Notes: a model not told the origin generated them from the sequence alone. A DNA stretch of 64,000 nt from Spironucleus salmonicida (GCA_000497125.2 CM035322.1:814001-878000), one strand, 5' to 3'. Counted from the first letter of the stretch, positions 24,436-34,854 are shown. Program-made: numbers and translations.

Positions 24436-24843
24436 ATGTCCGTTTACGATGTTGATTACCGCGTTTTCATTTCTTCTCTTGCCCAGAAGCTCAAATCCGA
24501 TAACAAGCTTTAACAACCTGCTTGGACTCACTTCGTCAAGACCTCTGTATCTCGTCAGATTGCCCCTGAAGAATAGAACTGGTATTACGTCCGTGCCGCT
24601 GCTATCCTCAGACGTATTTACTGTTAAGGTCCATTAGGTATCACTGACTTAAAGGTTGCTTTTGGTAACGAGAAATAATCATGTGTTATCCCCAGCCATT
24701 TCACTAAGGCTTCTGGTAAGATCATCCGTATTATCTGCCAGGACTTAGCCAAAATGAACATCATCAAGACTACCAAAGAAGGTCGTACCTTGACTGATAA
24801 TGGCAAGAAGACTCTTGACTAGTTCGCCGCTCAGCTTAAGTGA
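24436..24843 (+). CDS. RPS19: Ribosomal protein eS19 (RPS19), 135 aa
   Basis: 40S protein. Motifs: VYDVDYRVFISSLAQKLK, WTHFVKTSVSRQIAPE, WYYVRAAAILRRIY and GRTLTDNGKKTLDQFA, all typical of eS19; length normal. Gln codons in QNWYY and KLQQP include TAG/TAA. TTCCACTTC lies 6 bases before the ATG. Confidence 0.97.
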
Positions 24844-25092
24844 AAAATTAATTCCTAAAATTCGAACAACACCCGTTTCGAGAGAAGAGTCCCTTCTAAA
24901 TTAAATATTTATTATATTAATATTTTCTATAGCCTTTTTAATTATTAAAAGTTATTTAGATAAGTTTTGGTAACAATTTTTTTGTAGATCCTATCTTTCC
25001 AGAATTCAAACTCTTTAATTATACTAGTTTTTTCTGTAAGCTCTTATTATTATATAATAATTATTATTTGAACCACTCCATATAAGATAAAA

Positions 25093-25452
25093 ATGCAATC
25101 CCTATAATGGCAGTTGAAGTCAATTGAAGAGGCTGAGTTAATTGCAGATGCAATTTCTTCCTAATTTTAACCTAAAGAATCTGATATTTTACAAAAGAAA
25201 ATAATTAATGAAAATACAACAACTTCGCTTCATTTAGACAATAATTTCAGCCTTAAAATGGATATTTAGGACGTAAGGATACAATTAGAAGCTTAATTCG
25301 GTATTTAAAATAATGAAATAGTTTACGAAGTTCCAGCCAAAAACTTACTTAAAATGCAACTTAAAAGAAGCAAAAAGTTACAAAAGTTTGTTTTAGGAGC
25401 TGTTGGATTGGGATCAGGGCTCTTAGGGCTCTTGGGATATCTACTTAAGTGA
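25093..25452 (+). CDS. Tail-anchored membrane protein (119 aa)
   Basis: A charged helical cytosolic part (about 95 residues, MQSLQWQLKSIEEAELIAD...) is followed by basic RSKKLQK and a single C-terminal hydrophobic helix VLGAVGLGSGLLGLLGYLLK ending at TGA. This is the layout of tail-anchored proteins such as SNAREs or organelle adaptors. The specific family is not recognised. Confidence 0.65.
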
Positions 25453-25591
25453 TGAATTGTTTTATTATATGTCTAATGTATAACTAATTATATTTAATTT
25501 TTTATTATTCAAGTATTTTATCCTTATATTATATATTATAAATTATATAAATAATTTAATTTAAATTTTTATTACCACTCCCTGTGGTTAA

Positions 25592-26410
25592 ATGGAAAAA
25601 CGTACCAAATCTGAAAAGATGGAATGGAGACAGACGTATAACGAAAAACTCGACAAGCTTTTTACTTCTTATAGCAAAATCCTTATCGTAAGCGCCGATA
25701 ATATACGTTCCAACTAAATATCCCGCATCAGACGTGCCCTTCGTAACAAGGCTGAACTTATTTTCGGTAAGAAGACTCTCATGGAAAGATATCTTAAGTC
25801 TCAGTCAAATGAGGAACTTAAGCAGCTCCTTCCTTACATCAAACTCAACATTGGTCTCATCTTCACTAATGGCGAATACAAGGATATTACCACGGCCTTT
25901 GAGGAATCTAAGCGTAAAGCTGGTGCTAAGCCAGGTATGATCGCACCCTCTGAAGTAGTTATTTAGCCTATGCTTACTACTATGGGCCCTGATCAGCATT
26001 CCTTCTTCGCATCCCTTTCTATTGATACTAAGATCAACAAGGGTAAGATTGAAATCACCAATACTGTTCATTTAGTCAATAAAGGTGATATCGTTTCTCC
26101 TTCTCATGCTACTCTTTTAAACAAGCTTGAAATTGAACCTTTTTACTATCAGATGGAAGCCGTTTTAGTTTACGATAATGGTCAGATCTTCGATGCCTCA
26201 ATCCTCAATGTTGATGACGAAGTTATGTAAAAGAAGTGGAATACCGGTCTCGAATTCTTCGTTTCTGCTGCCCTTGGTGCTAACATCGCAGTTTTGCCTG
26301 CTATTCCTCATATCATGATCGACTCCATGAAGACTCTTATGGGTGTTGGTGCTGAATGTGGTATGGACCAGATTGCTCAGGTCAAACGTATCATGGCTCT
26401 TCTTAAGTGA
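25592..26410 (+). CDS. RPLP0: Ribosomal stalk protein uL10/P0 lacking the acidic tail (272 aa)
   Basis: Base of the 60S P-stalk that recruits translation GTPases. The rRNA-binding domain (QISRIRRALRNKAELIFGKKT), the insertion domain (GAKPGMIAPSEVVIQ, GPDQHSFFASLSI, KGDIVSPSHATLLN) and the P1/P2-binding helices are present. It ends QVKRIMALLK at TGA; the Ala-rich hinge and acidic DDMGFGLF-type tail of other P0 proteins (about 310-320 aa) are missing, and no acidic coding sequence follows. CCACTCC lies about 15 bases before the ATG. Confidence 0.93.
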
Positions 26411-26627
26411 TCAACTAATTTTATCAGTTTAATATATGTTTTGTATGTATCAAAATCTTAATGCTCAATTATGATATATGCATCTAATTATCTCGTATAT
26501 TATAAGTTTTTCTTTCAAAATTTTCCTTCCAAGTATGACTTTACCATCGTATCATACGTCTTACTATCACAACTACACGATCTTTAATCGACCTCCACCA
26601 TAATTAATTCATAAAAATTTAAAAAAT

Positions 26628-26810
26628 ATGGTAGATCCTTTTCCTGATTCTTTTTGGTCCTCGTTTTCAGCACATAAAGATTGCCGAACATTTGCCTATT
26701 AGTTAGATAGAACACATCCAATTCGATTTAATGAGTAAAAAAGACTATCATCGTCAATAGGAACATCAGAACCCTTTAGGCCATCCAAATTTAGAGGGAA
26801 ATACGACTGA
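26628..26810 (+). CDS. Small protein (60 aa)
   Basis: MVDPFPDSFWSSFSAHK..., ending RPSKFRGKYD. Aromatic and basic, no membrane segment. It ends 11 bp from the stop of the convergent 222-aa gene. Function unknown. Confidence 0.55.
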
Positions 26811-26821
26811 AGTAGCAAATA

Positions 26822-27490
26822 TCACTGATCTTCTGGGTAAATCCCAAAAACAATTTCGTCATCAGTCTCTTCTTAACAAGCCCGACTTTAATAAACCTCA
26901 CTTCTCATTTCCTCGACTCCAAGCTTTACTTATCCAACATTTTTATTTATTTGGTTAATAAGAATATACAATTAAGCACTTTCGAGTTATTATTATTTAA
27001 GCTCATTTTTAACGTCTAGCATCTCTTCTTGAATATTTTTTATACGTTTATTTGAATTATTTAATTGAGATGCTAAATTATCAATAATTGTACGAAGTGC
27101 TGTATTAGATATCTGATTTTTAAAATTATTAACTTCAATTTTTACAGTTTCGAGTTCTTTTAATACTGTTAACTGATTCAGCTAATTAACATCTAGAAGT
27201 TAACTAATTTGCTGCGAAAAATCCAAAGACAGTTTAGAAATTTTTGCCTTAATGTGTTTATTTAAAGCATTAAGATTATCATCTAACTGACTTTAGTTTT
27301 CTAAAATCAATGAGAAATCATCAGATTTTGGTTGAGAGCTAATGAGTGAGTTGAGTAAAATGGAGTTATTTTCTGCAAATAATTTGTTGAATTTAGGTTT
27401 TGCTTTCTCTTAAAAATTAGTTGTTAATGTAGATGGGGTAGATAAATGGTCTTATTTATTATGTTTTTAAAGTTTCCTAGGAGACTTCAT
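26822..27490 (-). CDS. Coiled-coil protein (222 aa)
   Basis: Starts MKSPRKLQKHNKQDHL. Residues about 60-185 are a continuous coiled coil with heptads such as LNQLTVLKELETVKIEVNN and LRTIIDNLASQLNNSNK. Ends DDEIVFGIYPEDQ. Possibly cytoskeletal or kinetochore-like; no family recognised. Confidence 0.7.
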
Positions 27491-27579
27491 TTTTTGGAAA
27501 AAGTGCTATGAGCAATATATTAGCAATATAATTGTTTTAATATATTGTATTTCAAATTTTCAATTCCACTCCACTGTGG

Positions 27580-27825
27580 ATGAACGTTGATCTCCTCTAT
27601 CCTTTAGCCAACCTTGAAGCATAGAAACACAAATCAAAGCGTCTCGTAGGTACCCCAAATACACGTTTCATTGAAATCCTTTGCAAGTGTAACGGTATGA
27701 CTAACACATTTACCCATGCCAAGTCTATTGTATGCTGCTCTAAGTGCAAGCGTACTCTTCTTGTACCTAAGTCTGGTAAGGCTAAGTAAACCTCAGAAGT
27801 ATCTAAGATCCGTGCCTTAGAATGA
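27580..27825 (+). CDS. RPS27: Ribosomal protein eS27 (RPS27), 81 aa
   Basis: 40S zinc-ribbon protein. Contains the four zinc Cys as CKCNGM...CCSKCKRTL and the N-terminal DLLYPLANLEAQKHKSKRL segment. Normal length. Gln in LEAQKH and KAKQTS is TAG/TAA. TTCCACTCC lies 8 bases before the ATG. Confidence 0.96.
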
Positions 27826-27864
27826 TTAAATACTGAATATAATTAAGTTTTAAATAAAATAAGA

Positions 27865-28218
27865 TCATTTAGTACCACCTAAACAGGGTTGCATTAATTT
27901 TTTAGCACTCCCAATAAACCATCCGACCCCTTTGCCTATCAAATTTTTAGTCCTTGTAATTTATGATAACTCTTCCAATGCCGTATCCTTTTATATAGTT
28001 TTTTCTCCATATCTCTTTATATTTAATGCAAATCCGTTGAAAATAGTACCATCGAGTAATAAAGGATTATTTATACTTCCTGCAAATTCAATAATTACTT
28101 CATATGGAGATTAGCTTGTTAATATTGTAAACTCAAGGATATCTCCACAAAAGTCAAAAAACTCACGCATATCACTTTCTTTTAATTCAGTCTCAGATGA
28201 TACAATTATTTTTCCCAT
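27865..28218 (-). CDS. RRM-like RNA-binding protein (117 aa)
   Basis: MGKIIVSSETELKESDMREFFDFCGDI resembles the first strand and helix of an RNA-recognition motif, and VIIEFAGSINNPLLLDG and FALNIKRY fit the second half. The RNP1/RNP2 aromatic residues are weak, so RNA binding is uncertain. Tail ends QPCLGGTK. CCACTCC precedes the ATG by about 10 bases. Confidence 0.6.
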
Positions 28219-28269
28219 TTTGGTAGAGGAGTGGCGCTTAATTTATATTATAAAAATGTATATTATTAA

Positions 28270-28425
28270 TCATTTTAACTATTCTTGATTAACTTATTCA
28301 TCCTTGTGGCATACAACTTCCCCTAATTTGTTATAGTAACATTCTTACGAGTCATCTGGGCCGTCTGTACCTAGGCAGATAATAATTCCATCCTATGTTT
28401 CCACACATTTTGGTTAAACGTCCAT
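28270..28425 (-). CDS. Small Cys-containing protein (51 aa)
   Basis: Starts MDVQPKCVETQDGIIICLG; four Cys in total (also ECYYNK and VCHKDE). Acidic. Gln codons are TAA/TAG. Too short for family assignment. Confidence 0.45.
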
Positions 28426-28681
28426 TTTTAATGACAGTTGATTTTTACAAAGTAATAATATTGTATAAATTATTAGATATGCCACAATTTAGTGATTAAA
28501 AGTATACATAAGTAATTTTTTGTATTAGTTAGTTTAATAATTTAGTATGTTTAAAAAATTAAAAATAATAAGATATGTCTAGTAAAAACAGCAATAGTAA
28601 TCAAGTTTTATGATAAATATAATATCTTTTTATACATAATAAAAGTGTCAGGTAGCCACAGCGCTCTATAGACTGGGCCAA

Positions 28682-28956
28682 CGACTGCCGGGCGATGTAA
28701 AATATAATTGGAAGCTATGCTGCGGTTGGTGGCCTCAGGAAAGCAATTTCGCGAGTCATTATCCACAGGTAATTTAACAGTCCTCCTAGGGCACAACCCA
28801 CGCTGGCGGGTTGCTTAGCAGAAGGCTGATGATTGACAATGAAGTGGAAATAGAATATCGATATCGGTTAGGGGTAATATTATATATATATATATATATA
28901 CGCCCAAAATTCAACACTCACTTCATCCGACCCTCGAAGTACCGAGCCCAGTACTC
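28682..28956. repeat. Dispersed inverted repeat R, copy B
   Basis: Reverse-complement copy of 15814-16086, placed directly beyond the 3' end of actin copy B with about 14 bp between them. It carries the last codons of the 227-aa gene (EYWARYFEGRMK then TGA) without the rest of that gene. Confidence 0.85.
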
Positions 28957-28969
28957 CAAGATGTCTCTC

Positions 28970-30167
28970 ATTCATATATTCTATAGCGCCTTCATGGTGA
29001 AGTGAATCAAAAGCATATCACATACATTTCCTGTTGGCAATGACGGCACCGGTCTCCTCGTACTCGGCCTTGGTGATCCACATGTTCTCAAAGGTGGAGA
29101 GGGAGGAGAGGATGGAGCCACCTGCGAAGACGGAGTACTTCCTGTCCTATTGGGCGGTGATCTTGACCTTCTTGCCTGAGGGTACGAGTTCCTAAAGCTC
29201 TTTCTCAAGACGTTCTGGCAGGCCCTTGTACATGGTTGATCCGCCGGAAAGGACTACATTCGTGTAGAGGTCTGACCTGATGTCGATATCGCACTTCTGG
29301 ATAGACTTGAAGGTGAGCTGGTGGATACCATCCATCTCCTTGCCCTGAAGCTCTGGTTTGAAGAGAAGCTCAGGAGCTTTAAAGCGGGCAACATTGACCT
29401 TGATCACGTTACCGTCGGGAAGCTCGTACTGGGACACGTACTCGTCAGTCTCCTGGGCTTTCTGCAGGGTACCTTCGTAATCGAGGGCGACGAAGCAGAG
29501 GTTCTCCTTGATCTGTCTGACAATTTCGAGCTCGGCAGAAGTCGTGAGGGCGACACCTGCGTCCTGGAGACATACCTGGCACCAGTCGGTGAGGTCACGT
29601 CCGGCGAGGTCGAGTCTGCCGATGGCATGGGGCATAGAATAACCTTCATAGATGGGAACTGAGTGAGTGACACCGTCTCCTGAGTCTAGGACGATACCAG
29701 TTGTACGACCCGAGGAGTAAAGCGCGAGGACGGCCTGGATCTGGACGTAGAAGGCCTTGACCTGGAACTCGTCAAACATAACCTGGCACATGCGCTCCCT
29801 GTTCTGCTTGGCGTTCTTGGGGGCCTCGGTGAGTAGTACGGGGTGCTCGTTGGGCTCGACGCGGAGCTCGTTGAAGAAACAGTGGTGCCAGATCTTCTTC
29901 ATGTCGTCCCACTCCTTGATGGAACCGTGCTCGATGGGATAGGTGAGCTTGAGCACGCCCTTCTTGGCGAGGGCTTCGTCGCCGATGTACTCGGTCTTGG
30001 CCTGGGTGCCTACCATGGTGGTCTGGTGCTTGGGGCGTCCTATGATTGCCGGGAAGACGGCACGTGGTGCGTCATCACCAGCGAAACCGGCCTTGCACAT
30101 TCCTGTACCGTTGTCGATAACTATCGGGAGGTTCGCGGTATCGGACATTGTTTGAGGAGTGGGAATG
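28970..30167. repeat. Inverted duplication containing actin, copy B
   Basis: Counterpart of 22892-24083 in opposite orientation. Upstream of CCACTCC the flank differs completely from copy A. Confidence 0.95.
29018..30148 (-). CDS. ACT1: Actin, copy B (376 aa)
   Basis: Encodes the same protein as copy A over the full visible length, with the same TAG Gln codons and no synonymous change noticed. Complete from CCACTCC through TGA, so it is probably expressed. Two copies facing each other across 5 kb could recombine to invert the ribosomal genes between them. Confidence 0.97.
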
Positions 30168-30335
30168 CGATATGATTTATTATATGGTTATTATATAATA
30201 ATATTATATTTTATTTTTACGAATCAATATTACGCTAAAAATTAACTTAAAAACAATAAGTTATATATATTATATACTAAATAATACTTTTTAATTTCTA
30301 CTTCCCTTAAACAAAAAAACTATTATTATACAATA

Positions 30336-30956
30336 TCATTCGGTTATAAGTTTATATTTATAATTCTGGAAACTAGCTAAATCGATATGTTTACTTGGGA
30401 GCTTGACTGCAATAACATTCTTATCGGTCTAGGACACCCTATAGCACTTGCACTTCTCTGCAGCCAAACTGACATCCGCAAAGTTCTGATTGAAGACGAA
30501 AACTGCCTTTTTCCAGTCGTTTTTCTTCATAAAACTCTTGAAATCGTAAGAATTTTTCGGCAATTTCGCAGCGAATTCAATTTTTGGCTCTTTAGTAAAG
30601 GTTATGCTAAATTATTCAGGCTCATTTTGTGGTTTTTGGCAGGACTTTTGCATCCTTTGCCTGATAAAATTGCCAACAAACTCCTTCGCAGAGCCGTTGA
30701 AGGCTTCGAATTTCGCGGTGCTTGGCACATCCGCGAGCTTGCTGAATTTTTCCCTGTGCTTTTCGTTAAAAATGACCTGCTTTAGACCGAAAATATGATT
30801 CAAAATTGACTTTTCGCTCTAATCCGGATTTTCGATTTAGTAGCCCTTTTGTGGGAGCTACACGACTAATTTTGCGTCTTGAAAGTCTATAGCGACGATC
30901 GCCAGCGAAAAAGGTATCTAAATCTATGATATTTCACCTGCCTGGATACGCTACAT
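30336..30956 (-). CDS. Unidentified protein (206 aa)
   Basis: Starts MQRIQAGEISQIQIPFSLAIVAIDFQDAKLVV and ends FQNYKYKLITE. A beta-rich N-terminal part is followed by a basic Lys/Phe-rich part (KPKIEFAAKL..., SFMKKNDWKKAVFVFNQ). Resembles no family I can name. CCACTTC lies 6 bases before the ATG. The opposite strand is also open but lacks these features. Confidence 0.65.
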
Positions 30957-31012
30957 TTTTTGAAGTGGAAAAAAATTTGAATTATATAATTATTATATAT
31001 TTATGATCATTT

Positions 31013-32122
31013 TCACTCCACCTCATGCACCATCAGCTGCCAGCATTCCTAAACCTGGTACCGCAGCTATGCTTTCCGGCAGTACGCTCCCAGCATAAAT
31101 TTAACTTCAAATTCAGCTGAAATTTCGCACAGCCTCCCCCCGCTACCGCTAAAACACACGCTTTTCTGCAGCCGGTACGCGCGATCCCCACAGATCAGGA
31201 CACCGATTATGACCTTTTCGAAGTCCAAATGAATGTATCGGTGCCATACCACCAGCTTGGAGAGCTTCACGTGTTGCAGTCCCAGAAACTTCAGTTTCTT
31301 GCAGACATTTATTGAGCTTTCTTAATATTTAATATTAACAGTATAATAATCTGCTTTTACACTATTTGTTATTTCCAGTATCTCCAAACCGCGGTTGAGT
31401 CGCAAATCGGCGACCTGGGAGTCGCGAATCGTACAGGACCACGCAGCGTGCGGGAGGAGCAGGCATTCAACCACCGCGTTCCGCACGTCGCAGTGTGCCA
31501 CATTTTGGAGCCGCAGGTCGAGGTGGCGCACGTGCGCCGTGCGCACGAAAACTGGCGATGGCGGGACTGCCACTTTCAGGAAAAACGCCAAATCCAGCAC
31601 CTCCAGATGCTCCTACCGCGCGAGGAAGCCGTTCAGGCCGGGAATTTGGAGCGAATTTGGAGCGAACTCCAGGCAGTGCAACTTGAGGAACGTGAGGCCT
31701 GAGACGCTCCTGGTGCCAAGGCAGTCGACAGCTGAGCTGCAGATTTCGAGGTGCAGAAGCGACTGAAAAAGCGGTAATTGCGGGACGTCCACGTACGCCA
31801 GTACGAGCTTGGCGAGGTTTTCCGCTCCCCTGAGTAAATTCAGGAGGCTCTCGGTGTTGACGCAGTTCCGCTCCAAATTAAAAGCCAGAATTTTCAGAGT
31901 TTCCAGGCACTTTCTGTGTGTTACGGACAGGTTGTCGATTCTAGTGAATACGAGGGCCAAGTGGTGTATTTCGGCATTTATCGTCAGCGCTAAAATCCGC
32001 ATGTTCTTATACAGGACGCTTTCGGCATCTATCGCGCTGTCACGGTAAAAGTTGAATCCTGGAAGTAAAAACTGTCTTTCGTGCAGCACAACTTGATGAA
32101 ATGACGTGTTAGTCAGGTCCAT
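31013..32122 (-). CDS. Leucine-rich-repeat-like protein (369 aa)
   Basis: Starts MDLTNTSFHQVVLHERQ. Residues about 60-230 show LRR-like spacing of Leu (LKILAFNLERN, LAKLVLAYVDVPQLPLFQ, LHLEICSS, LTFLKLHCLEF, LEVLDLAFFLK, VRHLDLRLQNV), followed by a beta-rich C-terminal region. No F-box is evident at the N-terminus. Probably a protein-interaction module. It starts about 245 bp from the microsatellite preceding module X copy 1. Confidence 0.65.
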
Positions 32123-32366
32123 TTACGGATTTCTGGTGGAAAGAATGACTGAATATTATAGTCAGCTGCGTAAATACGGGAGTGGCAACTGCCATATTCA
32201 GAAAATATATAATAATTAGTTTTTATGAGTGTAGAATGGTGGAAGAATATGGATATATAGGATATATAAGTGTAGGTAATAGAAATGGGGGAAAATGGGA
32301 GGGGAGTGGGGGTTAGAAATAATATATGTGTGTAGGTATATTAATATTAATAAGAGTGAGAATAAG

Positions 32367-32407
32367 AATATCAATATCAATATCAATATCAATATCAATA
32401 TCAATAT
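32367..32407. repeat. Hexanucleotide microsatellite (AATATC)n, short allele
   Basis: About 6.8 units of ATATCA/AATATC, in the same position relative to the 298-aa gene as the long arrays at 45551 and 58431. Confidence 0.95.
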
Positions 32408-32573
32408 GTGCTCTGATGGGGCGCATGCTGTACAGACTGGTGGGTGTAGGATGGTTGACACTCGGACTCTGACTGCTACAAAGAAGGTAGAATCATGGGA
32501 ATCTGATCGCGGAAAGTGGAAGGCGGGGAAACTTGGTATTATATATGCAGAACGCCAGGCGCGCCCTGCCGAA

Positions 32574-33470
32574 ATGACCCAGATGCACGTAATTGCCGCG
32601 GAGGCCGAGTACGGCGCCATCAAGTTCGGCTGGAACACCGCCATCATCTGTGTCGACTACGTGGACGAGCAGCTGGTGCTGATGTCGAAGCAGGTCGGGT
32701 ACGTCGTGAAGTCCCCCAAGCCCAGCCCCGCCCTTACGGCCGTCTTCAACAGCATGAAGACGGTGTTCTCCCTGGAGCACTTCGACGACCTGGCCTTCGT
32801 TTTCAACTTCGGCGCGGAGAGCACCTACCGCAAGGAGCTGTTCCCCAGCCGCGTCGAGGGCGGGGCCGCCCATCAGCACATCGAGGAGTTCATTACCGAG
32901 TTCCTGCGCAACAGGGCAGCACTCGGGCAGCCCAAGATGGCCATCCAGATTGCTAGTCCGGCGGCGCCACAGGCCAGCAGGGACGAGCGCGGCGAGCTGG
33001 TCATATTCGGCCAGCGCGTGGGCTTCTCGATCGTGGTGAGCCCCGAAGACTACGCGAAGGTCCGGGTGTCCGGGAAGGTCGTGTTCGACTGCCTCGTGAC
33101 GGAGGACCAGGAGATCGAGCTGCTGCAGATCCTGGACGAGACGCTCCACCTGTACATCATCCTGGCACCGGAGGACCAGAACCTGCAGGCCATCCAGAAG
33201 TGCATGGCGGCCGCGCACTACCTTCCGATCCCCGACGACATGGCGACGGCCAACGCCTTCTTCTGCGTCGACGGCAGCCGCCAGCAGGCCGTGTACGACC
33301 TCATCGACGACGCCTCGCTGTTCGACAGATTCGGCTGCAGCCCCACGGAGTATGTCGAGCCCGCGGACAACGAGAACGAGATCCAGGACGTGCAGAACAA
33401 CCTGCGGTACTACGCCGAGGAGCTGGTCCTGGCCATGCGCGTGCTGCTGGGGCCGTCGGGCGCGGAGTGA
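32574..33470 (+). CDS. Orphan GC-rich gene, copy 1 (298 aa)
   Basis: Start taken at MTQMHVIAAEAEYGAIKFGW because the upstream frame runs into the microsatellite. Folded-looking alpha/beta protein with alternating hydrophobic strands (NTAIICVDYVDEQLVLMSK, GKVVFDCLV, LHLYIILAP) and an acidic C-terminal helix, ending LLGPSGAE. About 62% GC, and Gln is nearly always CAG/CAA with no TAA/TAG, in contrast to AT-rich neighbours. No family recognised. Three complete copies plus two 3' fragments occur in the window. Confidence 0.75.
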   Translation: MTQMHVIAAEAEYGAIKFGWNTAIICVDYVDEQLVLMSKQVGYVVKSPKPSPALTAVFNSMKTVFSLEHFDDLAFVFNFGAESTYRKELFPSRVEGGAAHQHIEEFITEFLRNRAALGQPKMAIQIASPAAPQASRDERGELVIFGQRVGFSIVVSPEDYAKVRVSGKVVFDCLVTEDQEIELLQILDETLHLYIILAPEDQNLQAIQKCMAAAHYLPIPDDMATANAFFCVDGSRQQAVYDLIDDASLFDRFGCSPTEYVEPADNENEIQDVQNNLRYYAEELVLAMRVLLGPSGAE

Positions 33471-33572
33471 GGTTCAGCGGTTTCTGAGGGCAGTGCGATG
33501 CGCCCCCACTCCGGGCCGGACGCAATGGCGCCAGGGGATCTATCCCTAGCCTCCGCTCCACCCCCATCCGAA

Positions 33573-33806
33573 ATGTACCAGAACGAGATCCGGAAGAACT
33601 CGTCCTCGCTGCTCATGCTCGGCTCGGCGGGGCTCACGACCGAGGGGGGCATCGAGCAGAGGCGCGGGAAGCAGCAGGTCCAGGCCCGGCAGCGGGAGGA
33701 CGGGCAGGCCGGGCGCGAGCAGCGGGAGAGGGCGCTGCTGGACTTCGCGGCGCTGCTGGACTCGGAGGAGTCGCTGGAGGTGTACGAGCGGCTGGCGCTG
33801 GAGTGA
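33573..33806 (+). CDS. Small Gln/Arg/Glu-rich helical protein, copy 1 (77 aa)
   Basis: MYQNEIRKNSSSLLMLGSAG, then an Arg/Gln/Glu-rich helix and an acidic Leu-rich end (ALLDSEESLEVYERLALE). The start follows a GCTCCACCCCC motif by 9 bases. Five copies in the window. Sits 103 bp downstream of the 298-aa gene and 80 bp before the tRNA on the other strand. Family unknown. Confidence 0.65.
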   Translation: MYQNEIRKNSSSLLMLGSAGLTTEGGIEQRRGKQQVQARQREDGQAGREQRERALLDFAALLDSEESLEVYERLALE

Positions 33807-33886
33807 GCGGCGGCGTCCGGTGCCTGGTGGGGAGTAGGTGCCCCTCCGCCCAGTAAGTGCGCGCTGCCACTGGAAATGCCAAAATG

Positions 33887-33958
33887 CGCGGTTACCGGGA
33901 ATTGAACCCGGGTCTCGCACGTGACAAGCGCAAATACTTACCACTATACTATAACCGC
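33887..33958 (-). tRNA. tRNA-Asp(GUC), copy 1
   Basis: 72 nt folding as a cloverleaf: 7-bp acceptor stem GCGGTTA/TAACCGC with G73, D arm with AGTGGTA loop, anticodon loop TTGTCAC (anticodon GTC), T arm CCGGGTTCAATTCCCGG. No intron. G73 and GUC are tRNA-Asp identity elements. All seven copies in the window are identical. Confidence 0.96.
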
Positions 33959-34196
33959 ATGCCAAATGGCCCTTTGCCCAGGACCCGCCCGGTAATGTCC
34001 CACGCTCGCCCATGTAGGCCCGGCCGAACTTTGTCAGGTTTGGTGCGCGCATGCTTTCGTTGGGGGCTGATATGCGAGGAACCCTTGGCCTCATCGGTGC
34101 TACGAGACTAATCGCCAAGGAATGCTAGTCTAGGCCTCTTGCACCGGAACGACAGGCGGGCGACGCTTCCTGCTCAGCTGCATCCCACAACACGCA

Positions 34197-34541
34197 ATGA
34201 AAATTTTTGTGACAAGCAGCCACTGCGCGAGTGTAAGAGCGAAGCTTAGCGCGCTGAATGTGCTGGTGGCCCATGGCACAGTATGCCAGATGCACCATGG
34301 CCAGGAAGCGCTATCCCTAGAGTTTGGCGCCGGCATCGCGTAGCCCGTGCTGCAGCTGCTGGAAACCCTATACGTGATGGGCTTGGTTGACGAGGTGATC
34401 CCCAGGGGCCTAACGCTGGCCAAACAGCTGCAGGCGGTGCACCGCGGCATCCTGCCACTGCGGGACTGCAACTGCTTTTTTGCTGACGACACGGAGGGCG
34501 CACGCGGCTTGGAGCAGCAGCCTGAAAACCTGAGAAGCTGA
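34197..34541 (+). CDS. Orphan protein, copy 1 (114 aa)
   Basis: MKIFVTSSHCASVRAKLSAL..., with a Leu-rich helix (VLQLLETLYVMGLVDEVIPR) and C-terminal CNCFFADDTEG. One Gln is TAG. Three copies, always next to the 48-aa gene on the other strand with 17 bp between stops. Not recognised. Confidence 0.55.
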
Positions 34542-34558
34542 CTTAGTAAGTTATTTGG

Positions 34559-34705
34559 TCACTGCGAACGCTCCGCGAACACCTTGAGCGCCTTGGGCTC
34601 CGCTATGTCGTCGTTGGTGATTTCCTAGATGGCGTCCTTCCGGTACCAGTACGGGAATCGTCCGCAGCAGACTGTTTGGGCATCCACCTAAGCCATGAAA
34701 TCCAT
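34559..34705 (-). CDS. Small orphan protein, copy 1 (48 aa)
   Basis: MDFMAQVDAQTVCCGRFPYW, then a charged helix ending FAERSQ. Two Gln are TAG. A CCCACTC motif lies about 20 bases upstream, fitting the local promoter pattern. Convergent with the 114-aa gene. Confidence 0.5.
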
Positions 34706-34854
34706 TGTAGCCGTTAGTAGAGAGTGGGTATAAATAAATAAATAAAATAAAGTTAACGCCTGCTAGACACTATTCCAAGTCATGTCGCTGTGCACTGCCT
34801 CAGGGTCTCCCCTTTTGTGGAGGGCTTACTCTTGCATTCATTAGAAATTAGTGA

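Noticed and set aside
32493-33218. 241-codon frame antisense to the 298-aa gene (and its copies)
   Set aside because: A shadow of GC-rich coding on the other strand; it lacks an initiator and has low-complexity His/Leu/Arg composition.
33546-34118. 190-codon frame running through the tRNA and 77-aa gene on the minus strand (and copies)
   Set aside because: It reads through the tRNA gene and antisense to the 77-aa gene; no domain, and the composition is that of a shadow frame.
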